Part shown: in pieces, positions 10,597-19,364 of the stretch
Layout: each line of letters opens with the position of its first letter
Position numbering within the stretch: position 1 is the first letter of the stretch
Source of the DNA: JBCBSZ01 sp039818945
GTDB taxonomy: Bacteria > Actinomycetota > Acidimicrobiia > Acidimicrobiales > Poriferisodalaceae
DNA length: 64,000 nt
Direction: 5' to 3'
Assembly (NCBI GenBank): GCA_039818945.1
Contig: JBCBSZ010000021.1
Span: forward strand, 5,305 to 69,304
Translations under genes and position numbers: made by a program
The notes under the pieces: model-generated
What the model was told of the DNA's origin: nothing
The model's input: the letters and a program-made list of their open reading frames with translations, nothing else
Database searches by the model: none

Positions 10597-11376
10597 GTGC
10601 TGATCGTCGTCTCGCCCGCCAAGTCGCTGGACTACGAGTCCCGGCTGCCCACCAAGAAGCACTCCGAGCCGCGGATGCTCGACGAGTCCGAGCAGCTCAT
10701 CGAGGTCATGCGGGAGCGATCGCCCGAGGACCTGGTCGACCTGATGGGCATCTCGCCCTCGTTGGCCGAGCTCAACTTCGAGCGCTTCCAGGACTGGACG
10801 CAGCCCTTCACCACCGACAACGCCCGGCCGGCCGTGCTCGCCTTCACGGGTGACGTCTACCTCGGCATGGACCCGGCGAACACCTTCGGCGAGCGCGACT
10901 ACACCCACGCCCAGAAGACGCTGCGGATCCTGTCCGGGCTCTACGGCGTGCTGCGCCCCCTCGACCTCATGCAGCCGTACCGCCTCGAGATGGGCACCAA
11001 GCTCGAGACCGACCGGGGGCGCGATCTCTACGAGTTCTGGGGCGACCGGGTCACCGACGTCCTCAACGAGGACCTCGCCGCCAGCCCGGGCTCGAACGCG
11101 CTGATCAACCTGGCGTCCAACGAGTACTACGGCGCCGTCCAGCCCGACCGCATCGACGCCCGCATCGTGAGCCCCGCCTTCCTCGACGCCAAGGACGGCA
11201 GCGAGCCGAGGATCGTCAGCTTCTTCGCCAAGCGAGCCCGCGGGTCGATGGCCGGGTGGATCATCCGAGAGCGGATCAAGTCGGTGAAGGCGCTGGAGGG
11301 GTTCGCCGAGGACGGCTACCGCTTCTCGCCCGAGCGCTCCACCTCCGATCGCCCGGTGTTCGTCCGGGGCGAGTGA
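10597..11376 (+). CDS. yaaA: YaaA-family peroxide-stress protein
   Basis: 259 residues. The N-terminus LIVVSPAKSLDYES and the later blocks FTGDVYLGMD, RILSGLYGVLRPLDLMQPYR and NLASNEYY are diagnostic of the YaaA/DUF328 family. In E. coli, YaaA limits intracellular free iron and Fenton damage under hydrogen peroxide and binds DNA. The GTG start is placed at the transcript 5' end by the TAACCT box, so translation is probably leaderless. It converges with the metallo-beta-lactamase-fold gene only 3 bp away. Confidence 0.93.
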   Translation: MLIVVSPAKSLDYESRLPTKKHSEPRMLDESEQLIEVMRERSPEDLVDLMGISPSLAELNFERFQDWTQPFTTDNARPAVLAFTGDVYLGMDPANTFGERDYTHAQKTLRILSGLYGVLRPLDLMQPYRLEMGTKLETDRGRDLYEFWGDRVTDVLNEDLAASPGSNALINLASNEYYGAVQPDRIDARIVSPAFLDAKDGSEPRIVSFFAKRARGSMAGWIIRERIKSVKALEGFAEDGYRFSPERSTSDRPVFVRGE

Positions 11377-11379
11377 GCG

Positions 11380-11949
11380 TCAACCCCTGAGCGCCAGGAA
11401 CGCGTCGCACAACTCGACGAGTCGTGCCCGGCCGAAGCTCGGCTCATGGCCGCCGTGCACGACCGTGACCGGCAGCCCTCGGAGCCGTCGGATGGTCCGG
11501 AGGTAGTCGTCGAGGTCGGACGTCTCGAGCTCGTCGAGCAGCGGGCCGTCGTAGATCGCGTCGCCGGCGGCGCGGTACGGCCCCAACACCGACTCCTCGG
11601 GGAAGTGAGCGACCTCGACCGACGCGAGGCCGCCCTCGGCGATCGCCTCCGCCTCGGCGGGATGGATGGCGCGCTCGTCGAACTCGTGCATCCCACCGAC
11701 GTGATCGCTGTGGGCGTGGGTGGCGACGGCGAGGAGCGGACGGTCGGTCACCTCCTCCACGACCGACCGCAGCGACGCCAAACCGAGGGCGGTGTCGACG
11801 ACCAGATCGCGGTCGCGCCCAGCGACGTGCCAGACGTTGCAGCGAAGCAGCGGGTGGACGTGTGGTTCGTCGATCCGCGTGATGTCGTCGCCGACCCGCT
11901 CCGTCGCGAACCACGGGTCCGCGACCGGGAGGCCGGCGAGCGGGCTCAC
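11380..11949 (-). CDS. Metallo-beta-lactamase-fold hydrolase
   Basis: 189 residues. The dinuclear zinc motif is complete (THAHSDHVGG) and a downstream His lies in VVHGGHEPSF. The family covers glyoxalase II, lactonases and other hydrolases; the substrate here is unknown. It begins with GTG overlapping the stop of the upstream lipoprotein (GTGA), so the two are translationally coupled. No signal peptide is seen, so it is probably cytoplasmic. Confidence 0.85.
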   Translation of the reverse strand: MSPLAGLPVADPWFATERVGDDITRIDEPHVHPLLRCNVWHVAGRDRDLVVDTALGLASLRSVVEEVTDRPLLAVATHAHSDHVGGMHEFDERAIHPAEAEAIAEGGLASVEVAHFPEESVLGPYRAAGDAIYDGPLLDELETSDLDDYLRTIRRLRGLPVTVVHGGHEPSFGRARLVELCDAFLALRG

Positions 11950-12314
11950 CGGAGCACGACCCGGAAGGTCGAGCCCTCGACCCGCTGGAGCGGTGCGAGG
12001 TAGCCCTCGGCCCAGCTGATGCCCTGCTCCTCCTCGAGGTCGGGCACCGTGCCGGGGTCGAAGTCGACGAGGAAGATCGCCGGCTCGCCACACTGCGGCG
12101 GGAAGCTCTCGAGGATGGCCGAGCACAGCTTCGGGCCCCGATCGTCGATGTGCAGGAAGCCCGCGACGTCGACGACCGACGAGCCGCTGAGGTCGAGGGC
12201 GCCCTCGACGGTGAGGACGCCGCTCGGCGCGGTGGCCGGTCCGTCGTCGTCGCCGCACGCGGCGAGCGCCAGCACGGCGACGAGAACGAGGGTGAGGGCG
12301 GGTCGGATGCGCAT
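11946..12314 (-). CDS. Small lipoprotein of unknown function
   Basis: 122 residues. A lipoprotein signal ends in lipobox LAAC (Cys20), followed by an acidic DDDG patch. The mature part (about 100 residues: VEGALDLSGSSVVDVAGFLH, SFPPQCGEPAIFLVDFDPG) has two cysteines that may pair. I do not recognise a family. It is coupled to the downstream hydrolase by GTGA. A possible -10 TAGGCT sits at 12391-12386 on the minus strand. Confidence 0.75.
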   Translation of the reverse strand: MRIRPALTLVLVAVLALAACGDDDGPATAPSGVLTVEGALDLSGSSVVDVAGFLHIDDRGPKLCSAILESFPPQCGEPAIFLVDFDPGTVPDLEEEQGISWAEGYLAPLQRVEGSTFRVVLR

Positions 12315-12415
12315 GCTCGTTGGGACGTTCGGGCCGAGGCACCGGTTCCCGGCGGTCGGCCGAGCGCTGTCACGGCGGGTGGAAGAGCCTAGCTCCGAGC
12401 TGCGGTGGCGGTCCC

Positions 12416-13351
12416 TCAGCCGATCGAGATCAGTGCGACCGCGACGCCCGCGAGGCCGATGCCGGCGAGCTGGAGTCGGCTCAGCTGCTCGTGGTCGATG
12501 AGGCGGGCGAGTCCGGCAGTGGCCAGCGGGTAGAGCGAGGCGAGGACGGACACGACGGCGAGGTTGGCATCGCGGCTCGCGAGCAGGAACAGCGCAGCGG
12601 CGACGGCGTCCAGGACGCCGGCGACGACGGTGTGCACCCGGGCATCGCGGTCCTGTGCGATCTGGACCCCGGTGGCCACGGCCACCGCCACCATCGCGAC
12701 GACCGACATCCCCCTGGCGCTCACGAGCGGCCAGAGGCCGGCGTCCTCGGAGGTCCGGCTCAGCAGGACGAAGAACGCGCCGAACCCGACGCCGGAACCG
12801 AGGGCGTCGAGCACGCCGGGCCGTCGAGCGACGGCACCGAAGGCCGCCCCGAGCCCGATCGAGCTGCCGGCGGGGGCGGGCAGGATCGGGCTGAGCGGTC
12901 GAGCGCCGGCGCCCACCGCTGCGGGCGTCCGGCGCAACGCCGCGAGGTCCACGCCGGAGATCAGGCCGACCGCGACGAGGGCGACCCCGACGCCGACGAT
13001 GGTCAGCCGGCCGAGGGCGTCGCCGGTGACGAGCCCGTAGCCGACCGGGATCACCGCAGCACCGGCGGCGGTGATCGGCGCCACCACCCCCATCTGGCCG
13101 ATGGCGAGGCCGCGGAACAGCAGCAGCGCACCGAGCCCGCCGCCGAGGCCGGCTGCGGCGCCGAGCGCCAGGTCGTCGGCCCCGGCGACCCCGGTCCCGA
13201 CCGCGAGCAGTACGCAGAGCAGCGCGAGCGCGGACAGGAGGTGAGCCAACAGGACCACCGACATCGGGTGCGAGCGCCGGCTGGCGACGCCGGCCGCGTA
13301 GTCCGAGGAGCCCCAGCCGAGCGCGGCACCGAGTGCGAGGAGCGCAGCCAC
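12416..13351 (-). CDS. EamA/DMT-superfamily permease
   Basis: 311 residues, nearly all hydrophobic, with about ten membrane helices in two repeats. The start MAALLALGAALGWGSSDYAA and the later FGAVARRPGVLDALGSGVGF are typical of drug/metabolite exporters with two EamA domains. GTG start 6 bp after the stop of the GGDEF-EAL gene, so probably the same transcript. Its cargo is unknown; the position after a c-di-GMP/acetyltransferase protein makes an envelope or polysaccharide precursor possible. Confidence 0.85.
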   Translation of the reverse strand: MAALLALGAALGWGSSDYAAGVASRRSHPMSVVLLAHLLSALALLCVLLAVGTGVAGADDLALGAAAGLGGGLGALLLFRGLAIGQMGVVAPITAAGAAVIPVGYGLVTGDALGRLTIVGVGVALVAVGLISGVDLAALRRTPAAVGAGARPLSPILPAPAGSSIGLGAAFGAVARRPGVLDALGSGVGFGAFFVLLSRTSEDAGLWPLVSARGMSVVAMVAVAVATGVQIAQDRDARVHTVVAGVLDAVAAALFLLASRDANLAVVSVLASLYPLATAGLARLIDHEQLSRLQLAGIGLAGVAVALISIG

Positions 13352-13357
13352 GTCAGG

Positions 13358-16300
13358 TCACGAGACCTGGACGATCTCGGTGTCCGCCGCCTCCTGGGCC
13401 GCCTCGCACGACGGGCACGTCTCGACGGTCTCCGAGGTCGCGGTGACCCGGACCCGACGGTGTCCGACGTTGACGGTCAGGATCTTGTCCTCGCCGACAC
13501 CCGACATCCAGTCGAGCTCTGCGAAGCCGCGGGCCAACGCCTTCTCGAGCGCTGCGGTCTCCAGCACCCGGCCGGGGGAGTAGAACGCGAACTTGCCGTT
13601 CATCCGTCCGTCGAACACGCGGTAGCTCACGCCGTCGACGAGCGCGACGACGTAGGCGGCGAGCTCGCCGTCGAGGCGCATCGTGGCCACCTCGAGCTGG
13701 CCCAACCGGTTGTGGCACTCGAGGACCTCTCGCCAGAAGCGCCGCTCGACCGGATCGTCGAGGTCGCTGTCACGATCGAGCGCGTGATCGCGTGCGACGT
13801 GCAGGGTCTCGATCTCGTTGAGGAGCGCCGGGATGGCGTGCACGTTCCGCTCGAAGCAGATGTCGGCCTCCAGCCCGTCGGTCGTGATCCGGTTCTGCGC
13901 CTTGCGGAGCTGTCGACGCATGCCCTTCGAGAGGTAGCTCTGCGAGGTCTGCTCGGGGTCGAGGTCGACGCGGGGGACCCGGAGGTCCGGCAGGACGTGG
14001 GCGTGTTCGAGCCCCTCGACGAGGGCCTCCATGACGGGGTCGTCCTTGGGGACCTGCGAGGCGAGGAGGGTCCAGCTGTCGGAGTCGGCGAGCACCTCGC
14101 GGATCCCGGCCGCCAGCGAGCTGGCGACCGCTGCGTCGCGCACCGGGAAGCGCGTGCACGCCAGCGGGCCGTGGCCCATGGGCACGACCTGGCTCACGCC
14201 GTCGTCCGATCGCTTCGCGAGCAGCGCTGCGCCCTGGATGCCGGCGCGACCCCGGATGCGAGCGAGCACGGCGACCGGCTCGTGGTCGGCGTGGATCTTC
14301 GCCCACGTCGACAGCCACGGCCATCGGGCCGGGATCGGGACCTCGGCCGCGAGGTGGAGCTCGTTGAGATCGTCGGCGTACCCGGCGATCGCGTCGAGCC
14401 CGCGGACGATCTCGTACTCCGACGCGTCGGCGATCGCCTTCGAGAGCAGTTCGGCGGAGTTGAGCTGCCGGACGACGAGGTCCTCCATGGCCGACGGCAA
14501 CCCCGGGCGGGCGAAGACGAAGCCCTGGCCGAGCTCGCAGTCGAGATCGGCCAGCGCCTGCAGCTGCTCGAGGTCCTCGATGCCCTCGGCGACCGTCGAC
14601 ACCGAGAGGGCCCGGGCCATGTCGATGACCGTGCGCACGAGCGCTCCCGAGGTGGACGACTCGTGTAGCTCCTGGATGAACGAGCGGTCGATCTTGATCG
14701 TGTCGACGGGGAACTGACGGAGATAGCCCAGCGACGAGTACCCGGTGCCGAAGTCGTCGATCGCCACCTTCACGTCGAGGGCCTTCAACGCCTCGATCAC
14801 CTCGATGGACCGTTCCCGGTCCTCGAGCAGCATGGACTCGGTGATCTCCAGCGTGAGGCACGAGGGGCGCAGGCCGGAGGTCCGGAGCGCCTCCTGGACG
14901 TGCAGCGTGAGGTTGGGGTCGTTGAGCTGGCGCACGGAGAGGTTCACGCTCACCCCGAGCTGCTCGGACTCGGCGCTGACCTGCCATTGCCGGGTCTGGC
15001 GACAGGCCTGCTCGAGGACCCACCGTCCGATCGGGACGATGAGCCCGGTCTCCTCGGCGAGGGGGACGAACTTCGTCGGCGGGACGATGCCACGGATCGG
15101 GTGCTGCCAGCGGATGAGCGCCTCGACCGAGGTCACCTGGGTGGACTCGATGTCGACGATCGGCTGGTAGTGGATCTCGAACTCGTCGCGGAGGAGGGCC
15201 ATCTCGAGGTCGGCCTTGAGCTCGAGCCGGTCGACGACGATGTCGTACATCGACTGGACGAAGAACTCGTAGCGGCCCTTGCCCTTCGCCTTCGCCATGT
15301 ACATCGCGACGTCGGCGCCCCGGAGCAGCGCCTCCGCCTCGGCCTTGCCCCGGTTCTCGACGGCGATGCCGACCGAGGCCCGGATCCGGACCTCGCGCTC
15401 GGTGAGGGCGATCGGTTCCTCCACGAGCTCGAGGACCCGCTCGGCGACCTGGACGGCGTCCTGACCGTCGCTGGCCGACTCGAGGAGGATCGCGAACTCG
15501 TCGCCCCCCAGCCGGGCGACGGTGTCGCCCTCTCGCACGCACTCCAGCAGGCGCTGGCTGACGATGCTCAGCAGCTCGTCGCCGCTCTGGTGCCCGAGGC
15601 TGTCGTTCACCGTCTTGAAGTCGTCGAGGTCGATGAACAGCACGGCGAGCTGCCCCTCCGACCGCTGGCTGAGCGCGTGCTCGACCCGGTCGGCAAAAAG
15701 GATGCGGTTCGCGAGCCCGGTCAAGGAGTCGTGCAGCGACTCGTGGCGGGCCTGCTCCTTGGAGACCTCGACCGCGCGCATCAGGCCGACCACCCGGCCG
15801 AGCACGAAGAGGAACAGCGTCGCGGAGGCGAACGTGGTGACGACCTCGTCCACCGGCTGGCCCCAGATGAGATCGATGATGGGCACGGCGACCGTGGCCA
15901 GGCACAGCGCGACGAGCCGCAGTCCACCGATCTGACCGACGCTGCGCATCCCGGTCTCCAAGGGCCGGGCGGTCGCCGGGTGCAGGGCGGCCGCACCGAA
16001 GCCGACGTAGAACGTCAACCAGAACGCATCGACCCAGCTGCCGGTGCTGAACGTGCCCGACGCCGTCTGGAGGGCGTAGGCGGTGTCGGCCAGCACGAGG
16101 CTGGCGAGCGCCGTCGCCATCATGAGGAACGAGGGGTGGCGCCAGTGGACGGCGACGGCGAGCCGGGCCGCGGTGGCGAGCAGCGCGATGTCCATCACCG
16201 GGTAGCCGAGCGAGACCGTCTTGGCCAGCGCGCCGAGGTCGTCGGTCGTCACCAGGTTGTCCATGATGAAGATCCAGCTGACGGCGAAGGTCGCGACCGC

Positions 16301-16690
16301 GATGATCCCCGCATCGATGAGGCTGGCGTAGTCCCGCATCGGTGCGACCTGCCGGATCAGGCTCACCAGGCCCGCGATGACCAGCGGGTACATGCCGAGG
16401 TAGAAGACGTCGGCGATCGACGGGAACGGCGGCGCGTCGGTCGTCGCCTCGAGGATGTAGTAGATGACGTCAGCGGTGAGGAACGACGCCTGGCCGGCGG
16501 CGAACAGCAGCCACGGCCGACGAGGCTCGGGTCGGTTGCGCATGACCCCGACGATGATCGCGATCACCGAGCACAGTCCGACGCCGTTGTAGAGCAGGAG
16601 CTTCGTCGTCGGCGAGTTGGGCAGGGCGAAGTACGCCAACGCCATCGTCGCGGCGAAGCCGATGAACAGCACGGAGGATCGCGTTCGCAT
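13358..16690 (-). CDS. Membrane sensor-GGDEF-EAL protein fused to a CelD-like GNAT acyltransferase
   Basis: 1110 residues. Order: about nine membrane helices (roughly 1-300, MASE-like sensor); GGDEF domain with intact GGDEF motif at 395-399 (RLGGDEFAILLE); EAL domain with EAL at 523-525 and DDFGTGYSSLGYLRQFP. The C-terminal 350 residues are unrelated to c-di-GMP turnover. About residues 750-890 resemble the first half of CelD/BcsL-type (Acetyltransf_6) proteins, and YLSKGMRRQLRKAQNRI to GFAELDWMSGVGEDK match the second half. The tail has a CPSC pair. GGDEF and EAL look active, so it may make and degrade c-di-GMP. The acyltransferase may modify a sugar, peptide or polysaccharide. ATG follows a GGGAGG site. 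Confidence 0.9.
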   Translation of the reverse strand: MRTRSSVLFIGFAATMALAYFALPNSPTTKLLLYNGVGLCSVIAIIVGVMRNRPEPRRPWLLFAAGQASFLTADVIYYILEATTDAPPFPSIADVFYLGMYPLVIAGLVSLIRQVAPMRDYASLIDAGIIAVATFAVSWIFIMDNLVTTDDLGALAKTVSLGYPVMDIALLATAARLAVAVHWRHPSFLMMATALASLVLADTAYALQTASGTFSTGSWVDAFWLTFYVGFGAAALHPATARPLETGMRSVGQIGGLRLVALCLATVAVPIIDLIWGQPVDEVVTTFASATLFLFVLGRVVGLMRAVEVSKEQARHESLHDSLTGLANRILFADRVEHALSQRSEGQLAVLFIDLDDFKTVNDSLGHQSGDELLSIVSQRLLECVREGDTVARLGGDEFAILLESASDGQDAVQVAERVLELVEEPIALTEREVRIRASVGIAVENRGKAEAEALLRGADVAMYMAKAKGKGRYEFFVQSMYDIVVDRLELKADLEMALLRDEFEIHYQPIVDIESTQVTSVEALIRWQHPIRGIVPPTKFVPLAEETGLIVPIGRWVLEQACRQTRQWQVSAESEQLGVSVNLSVRQLNDPNLTLHVQEALRTSGLRPSCLTLEITESMLLEDRERSIEVIEALKALDVKVAIDDFGTGYSSLGYLRQFPVDTIKIDRSFIQELHESSTSGALVRTVIDMARALSVSTVAEGIEDLEQLQALADLDCELGQGFVFARPGLPSAMEDLVVRQLNSAELLSKAIADASEYEIVRGLDAIAGYADDLNELHLAAEVPIPARWPWLSTWAKIHADHEPVAVLARIRGRAGIQGAALLAKRSDDGVSQVVPMGHGPLACTRFPVRDAAVASSLAAGIREVLADSDSWTLLASQVPKDDPVMEALVEGLEHAHVLPDLRVPRVDLDPEQTSQSYLSKGMRRQLRKAQNRITTDGLEADICFERNVHAIPALLNEIETLHVARDHALDRDSDLDDPVERRFWREVLECHNRLGQLEVATMRLDGELAAYVVALVDGVSYRVFDGRMNGKFAFYSPGRVLETAALEKALARGFAELDWMSGVGEDKILTVNVGHRRVRVTATSETVETCPSCEAAQEAADTEIVQVS

Positions 16691-16741
16691 GGCCTCCCAT
16701 CGGACGGCCTGCTCGTGCTGTTGAGGGCCCCGCCCCGTCGA

Positions 16742-17602
16742 TCAGACCGGCCGGTCGCCCTTGATCGTGATGCGGCGCATCACCCTCCGGTGGCCCCGAT
16801 AGTCGTGGATGGCGTGGTGCTGCACGCTGCGGTTGTCCCACATCGCGACCGAGCCGGGTTGCCACCGGAACCGGCACGTGAACCGCTCCTGCGTGGCGTG
16901 GTCGAAGAGGAAGTCGAGCAGCGCCCGGCTCTCCGAACGGCGCATCCCCTTGATGCCGAGGGTGAAGGCCGGGTTGACGTACAGCGCCTTGCGGCCGTTC
17001 TCGGGGTGGGTGCGCACGACCGGGTGCTCGACCGTCCGATGGGCCGACTCGGGCGCATGGGTCCGAACCGACCGAGACCTCGTCGAGTAGCTGCCCTCGC
17101 CGTACTGCTCGGCCGCCGAGTGCAGCCCGACGAGCCCGTCGAGGAGTCCCTGCATCGTCCGGGAGAGCGCGTCGTGCGCGGCGTGCTGGTCGGCGAACAG
17201 CGTGTCGCCGCCCTGAGGCGGGACCTCGACGGCGCAGAGGATCGAGCCGAGGTCGGGCTCGTCGAGGAACGTGACGTCGGAGTGCCACCCGCCACCGAAG
17301 TTCGCCCGGTCGTCGGGTTCGGTGATGATGTCGATGATCTCCGGATGGTCGTCGCGTCCCTCGACGAACGGGTGGGTGTCGAGCTCGCCGAAGCGTCGGC
17401 CGAAGGCGATCTGACGCTCCGGGCTCAGCTGCTGGTCGCGGAAGAACAGCACGTGGTGCGCGTTGAACGCGTCGCGGAGCTCGGCGATGGTGCCGTCGTC
17501 GAGATCCGCGGCGAGGTCGACGCCCGAGATCTCGGCGCCGAGCGTGCCCGTGACCGGTTCGATCCGCATCGAGGTCGTCGTCCGGAGCGGGCTGGCGCTC
17601 AT
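16742..17602 (-). CDS. TauD/TfdA-family Fe(II)/2-oxoglutarate dioxygenase
   Basis: 286 residues, the normal length. The facial triad is visible: H107 and D109 (WHSDVTF) and H262 (QHHAIHDY). The 2-oxoglutarate arginine is R273 (RRVMRR). The family oxidises taurine, alkyl sulfates, phenoxyacetates and similar acids. No sulfonate genes are adjacent, so the substrate is open. TAGCGT (17616-17611) lies eight nt upstream of the ATG, suggesting near-leaderless transcription. Confidence 0.92.
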   Translation of the reverse strand: MSASPLRTTTSMRIEPVTGTLGAEISGVDLAADLDDGTIAELRDAFNAHHVLFFRDQQLSPERQIAFGRRFGELDTHPFVEGRDDHPEIIDIITEPDDRANFGGGWHSDVTFLDEPDLGSILCAVEVPPQGGDTLFADQHAAHDALSRTMQGLLDGLVGLHSAAEQYGEGSYSTRSRSVRTHAPESAHRTVEHPVVRTHPENGRKALYVNPAFTLGIKGMRRSESRALLDFLFDHATQERFTCRFRWQPGSVAMWDNRSVQHHAIHDYRGHRRVMRRITIKGDRPV

Positions 17603-17626
17603 GGGTCCCGACGCTAGGTCAGCGGC

Positions 17627-17983
17627 TCACCCGGCAGCCATGAACTCCATGAACGCCGCGCCGTCGCAGATCACCTCGGCCGAGGCGATCCGGCCGTCCT
17701 CGACGGTGAGGTGGTCGGCGATCTTCACCGTCGCGTCGCCGTTGCGACCTTCGTACAGCTGGAACGCCGTGTTGCCGTCGTAGGACTCGGCGAGCAGGGT
17801 GGTGACGGCGTGATCCGGCCAGCCACCCGACTCGAGGAAGGCGTCTCGCCCCTCGATCACCATCTCGCCGGCGCGGAAGGTGAAGTCCTCGGCCATGAGC
17901 GGGCGGAGCGCGTCGGGCCCCTGCCGGGTGCTCCACGCCTGGAAGTAGGTCGTTGCGACGTCACGGGTCTGCTCGGTGGTCAT
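17627..17983 (-). CDS. SnoaL-like / NTF2-fold protein
   Basis: 118 residues with the cone-shaped NTF2-like pattern (YFQAWSTRQGPDALRPLMAEDFTFRAG, ending FMEFMAAG). Such proteins are polyketide-cyclase-like enzymes, isomerases or binding proteins; the activity here is unknown. The ATG has a GAAGGAG site and overlaps the stop of the SRPBCC gene by 4 nt. It is the last gene of the ArsR cassette. Confidence 0.8.
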   Translation of the reverse strand: MTTEQTRDVATTYFQAWSTRQGPDALRPLMAEDFTFRAGEMVIEGRDAFLESGGWPDHAVTTLLAESYDGNTAFQLYEGRNGDATVKIADHLTVEDGRIASAEVICDGAAFMEFMAAG

Positions 17984-18411
17984 CGGTGCTCCTTCGGGTG
18001 CAGGTGGTGGTCGAGCGAATCGAGCGCCGCCTCCCAGGCCTCACCGAACTCCTCGGCCGTGCGGTCGGGCGGCAGCCGCCGGTGGTGGATCTCGACCTCG
18101 GTGCCGGACGGCGTCTCCGTGAGGCGGAAGGTCACGAAGGTCTCGGCATCGTCGCCGTCCCACCGGTTGGTCATCGAGAGCAGGTGGGGCGGCTCGACCT
18201 CGACGACCGTTCCCCGCAGGACCGCCGTCGTGCCGTCGGGATGCATCACCCACCGGCAGGACCCGCCCGGACGCAGGTCGAGCTCGGCCTCCGAGGTCCG
18301 GATGCCCTTCGGGCCCCACCACCGCACGAGCTCGGACGGGTCGGTCAGCGCCGTGAAGACCCGCTCGGCCGAGGCGGGGAAGGTCCGGCGGACGGTGACC
18401 TCGGCGCTCAT
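17980..18411 (-). CDS. SRPBCC / AHSA1-domain protein
   Basis: 143 residues. The start VRRTFPASAERVFTALTDP and LVRWWGPKG are standard for the Aha1/CalC-like START fold, and the C-terminal helix is EAWEAALDSLDHHL. ArsR-AHSA1 pairs are common in actinobacteria and other bacteria; the ligand is unknown. It overlaps the ArsR gene and the SnoaL gene by 4 nt each, so the three are one translationally coupled unit. Confidence 0.88.
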   Translation of the reverse strand: MSAEVTVRRTFPASAERVFTALTDPSELVRWWGPKGIRTSEAELDLRPGGSCRWVMHPDGTTAVLRGTVVEVEPPHLLSMTNRWDGDDAETFVTFRLTETPSGTEVEIHHRRLPPDRTAEEFGEAWEAALDSLDHHLHPKEHR

Positions 18412-18737
18412 CGGTCCGCCTCGCGATTGAGGTGGTCGCCCAGGGAGTCGAGGGTGGACTCCCAGAACTCGGTCTGCTCGTGCAGCCAGCGTCGGGCGTC
18501 GACGAGCCGCTCCCGGCGGAGGCGGCAGACCCGGTTGCGCCCGGCGGCCCGTCGCTCGACGATCCCCGCGGCCTCGAGGACCCGCAGGTGCTTCGAGATC
18601 GCCGGGGCGGAGATGGTGAACGGTGCCCGCAGCTCGGCGACGGTGGCCTCGCCCCGACCGAGCCGCTCGATGATGCTGCGCCGGGTCGGGTCGGCGAGCG
18701 CACCGTAGAGGGCGTCGAGCTCGGTCGTCGGCGTCAC
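18408..18737 (-). CDS. ArsR/SmtB-family transcriptional regulator
   Basis: 109 residues. The winged helix-turn-helix is clear: LADPTRRSIIERLGRGEAT, then SAPAISKHLRVLEAAGIV. It lacks a metal-binding Cys motif, fitting the non-metal ArsR type paired with AHSA1 proteins. GTG start is 9 bp after the stop of the haem membrane protein gene. It probably regulates its own cassette; a 12-bp palindrome lies just upstream. Confidence 0.9.
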   Translation of the reverse strand: MTPTTELDALYGALADPTRRSIIERLGRGEATVAELRAPFTISAPAISKHLRVLEAAGIVERRAAGRNRVCRLRRERLVDARRWLHEQTEFWESTLDSLGDHLNREADR

Positions 18738-18746
18738 GCCAATTGA

Positions 18747-19364
18747 TTAACCGATCGGTTCAGCGTTCGTCAACCGGCGCTCGCGGCTGGCGGAGCGGGC
18801 GACCGCGGCCGGGATGCGTCGGCGGGCGCGCCGCCGCGCCCGGCGGGTGGCGACGAGTCGGATGGCGAGCAGCACGACCACCAGGCCGACGGTCGCGTAG
18901 GTCGCCGCCACGGCCGCGGAGCTCCCCAGATCGGTGCCGGCGGTCAGCCCGTGCGCCGTGGCCAGACCGAACGAGGCGTAGCTGCCGAGGTGGATCGTCC
19001 GCCAGAGCCGTCGCGGGAGGCGCCGCATCGCCAACGACGACGCCTCGACCGCGAGGAGGAACCAGAACGCGACGACGCCGAACGCGACCGGCCCCGGGCG
19101 CCACTCCGACGCCATCGGCACCAGGAGGTCGGCGAGGTCGAAGTGCACGTAGTTGTCGGCGACCAGCGCGGCGAGGTGGACGAAGGTGAAGGACAGACCG
19201 AGGCCCCCGAGGAAGCGGTGCATGTCGACCAGCCACCGACGGACCTCACGTCCGGAGACGAGCCGGGTGGCCAGCACGAGGCCGCAGGCGACGGCGCCGG
19301 CGAGCACCACCCAGGCCACGATGCCGCTGGCCCGGGACAGGAACCACCAGAACTGCTCGCTCAC
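18747..19364 (-). CDS. Ferric-reductase-like haem membrane protein
   Basis: 205 residues with about five or six helices. Four histidines have the two-haem spacing of cytochrome-b-type ferric reductase cores: H49 and H63 (14 apart), H125 and H138 (13 apart). A basic C-terminal tail (ATRRARRRARRRIP) follows the last helix. No FAD/NADPH domain is attached, as in MsrQ/YedZ-like proteins. The GTG start overlaps the ApbE stop (GTGA). With ApbE it probably passes electrons across the membrane to a flavinylated partner. Confidence 0.82.
   Translation of the reverse strand: MSEQFWWFLSRASGIVAWVVLAGAVACGLVLATRLVSGREVRRWLVDMHRFLGGLGLSFTFVHLAALVADNYVHFDLADLLVPMASEWRPGPVAFGVVAFWFLLAVEASSLAMRRLPRRLWRTIHLGSYASFGLATAHGLTAGTDLGSSAAVAATYATVGLVVVLLAIRLVATRRARRRARRRIPAAVARSASRERRLTNAEPIG
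18749..18760. promoter_or_regulatory. Perfect palindrome upstream of arsR-like gene
   Basis: AACCGATCGGTT is a perfect 12-bp palindrome in unusually AT-rich local DNA. It overlaps the last codons of the upstream gene and lies 11 bp from the regulator start. It could be the ArsR operator; chance within coding sequence is not excluded. Confidence 0.4.

Noticed and set aside
12320..14668. A 782-codon open frame on the plus strand over the DMT and GGDEF-EAL genes
   Set aside because: It is antisense to two clearly recognisable proteins, has no ribosome site and its translation is low-complexity Arg/Glu/Asp/Gly typical of GC-driven shadow frames.
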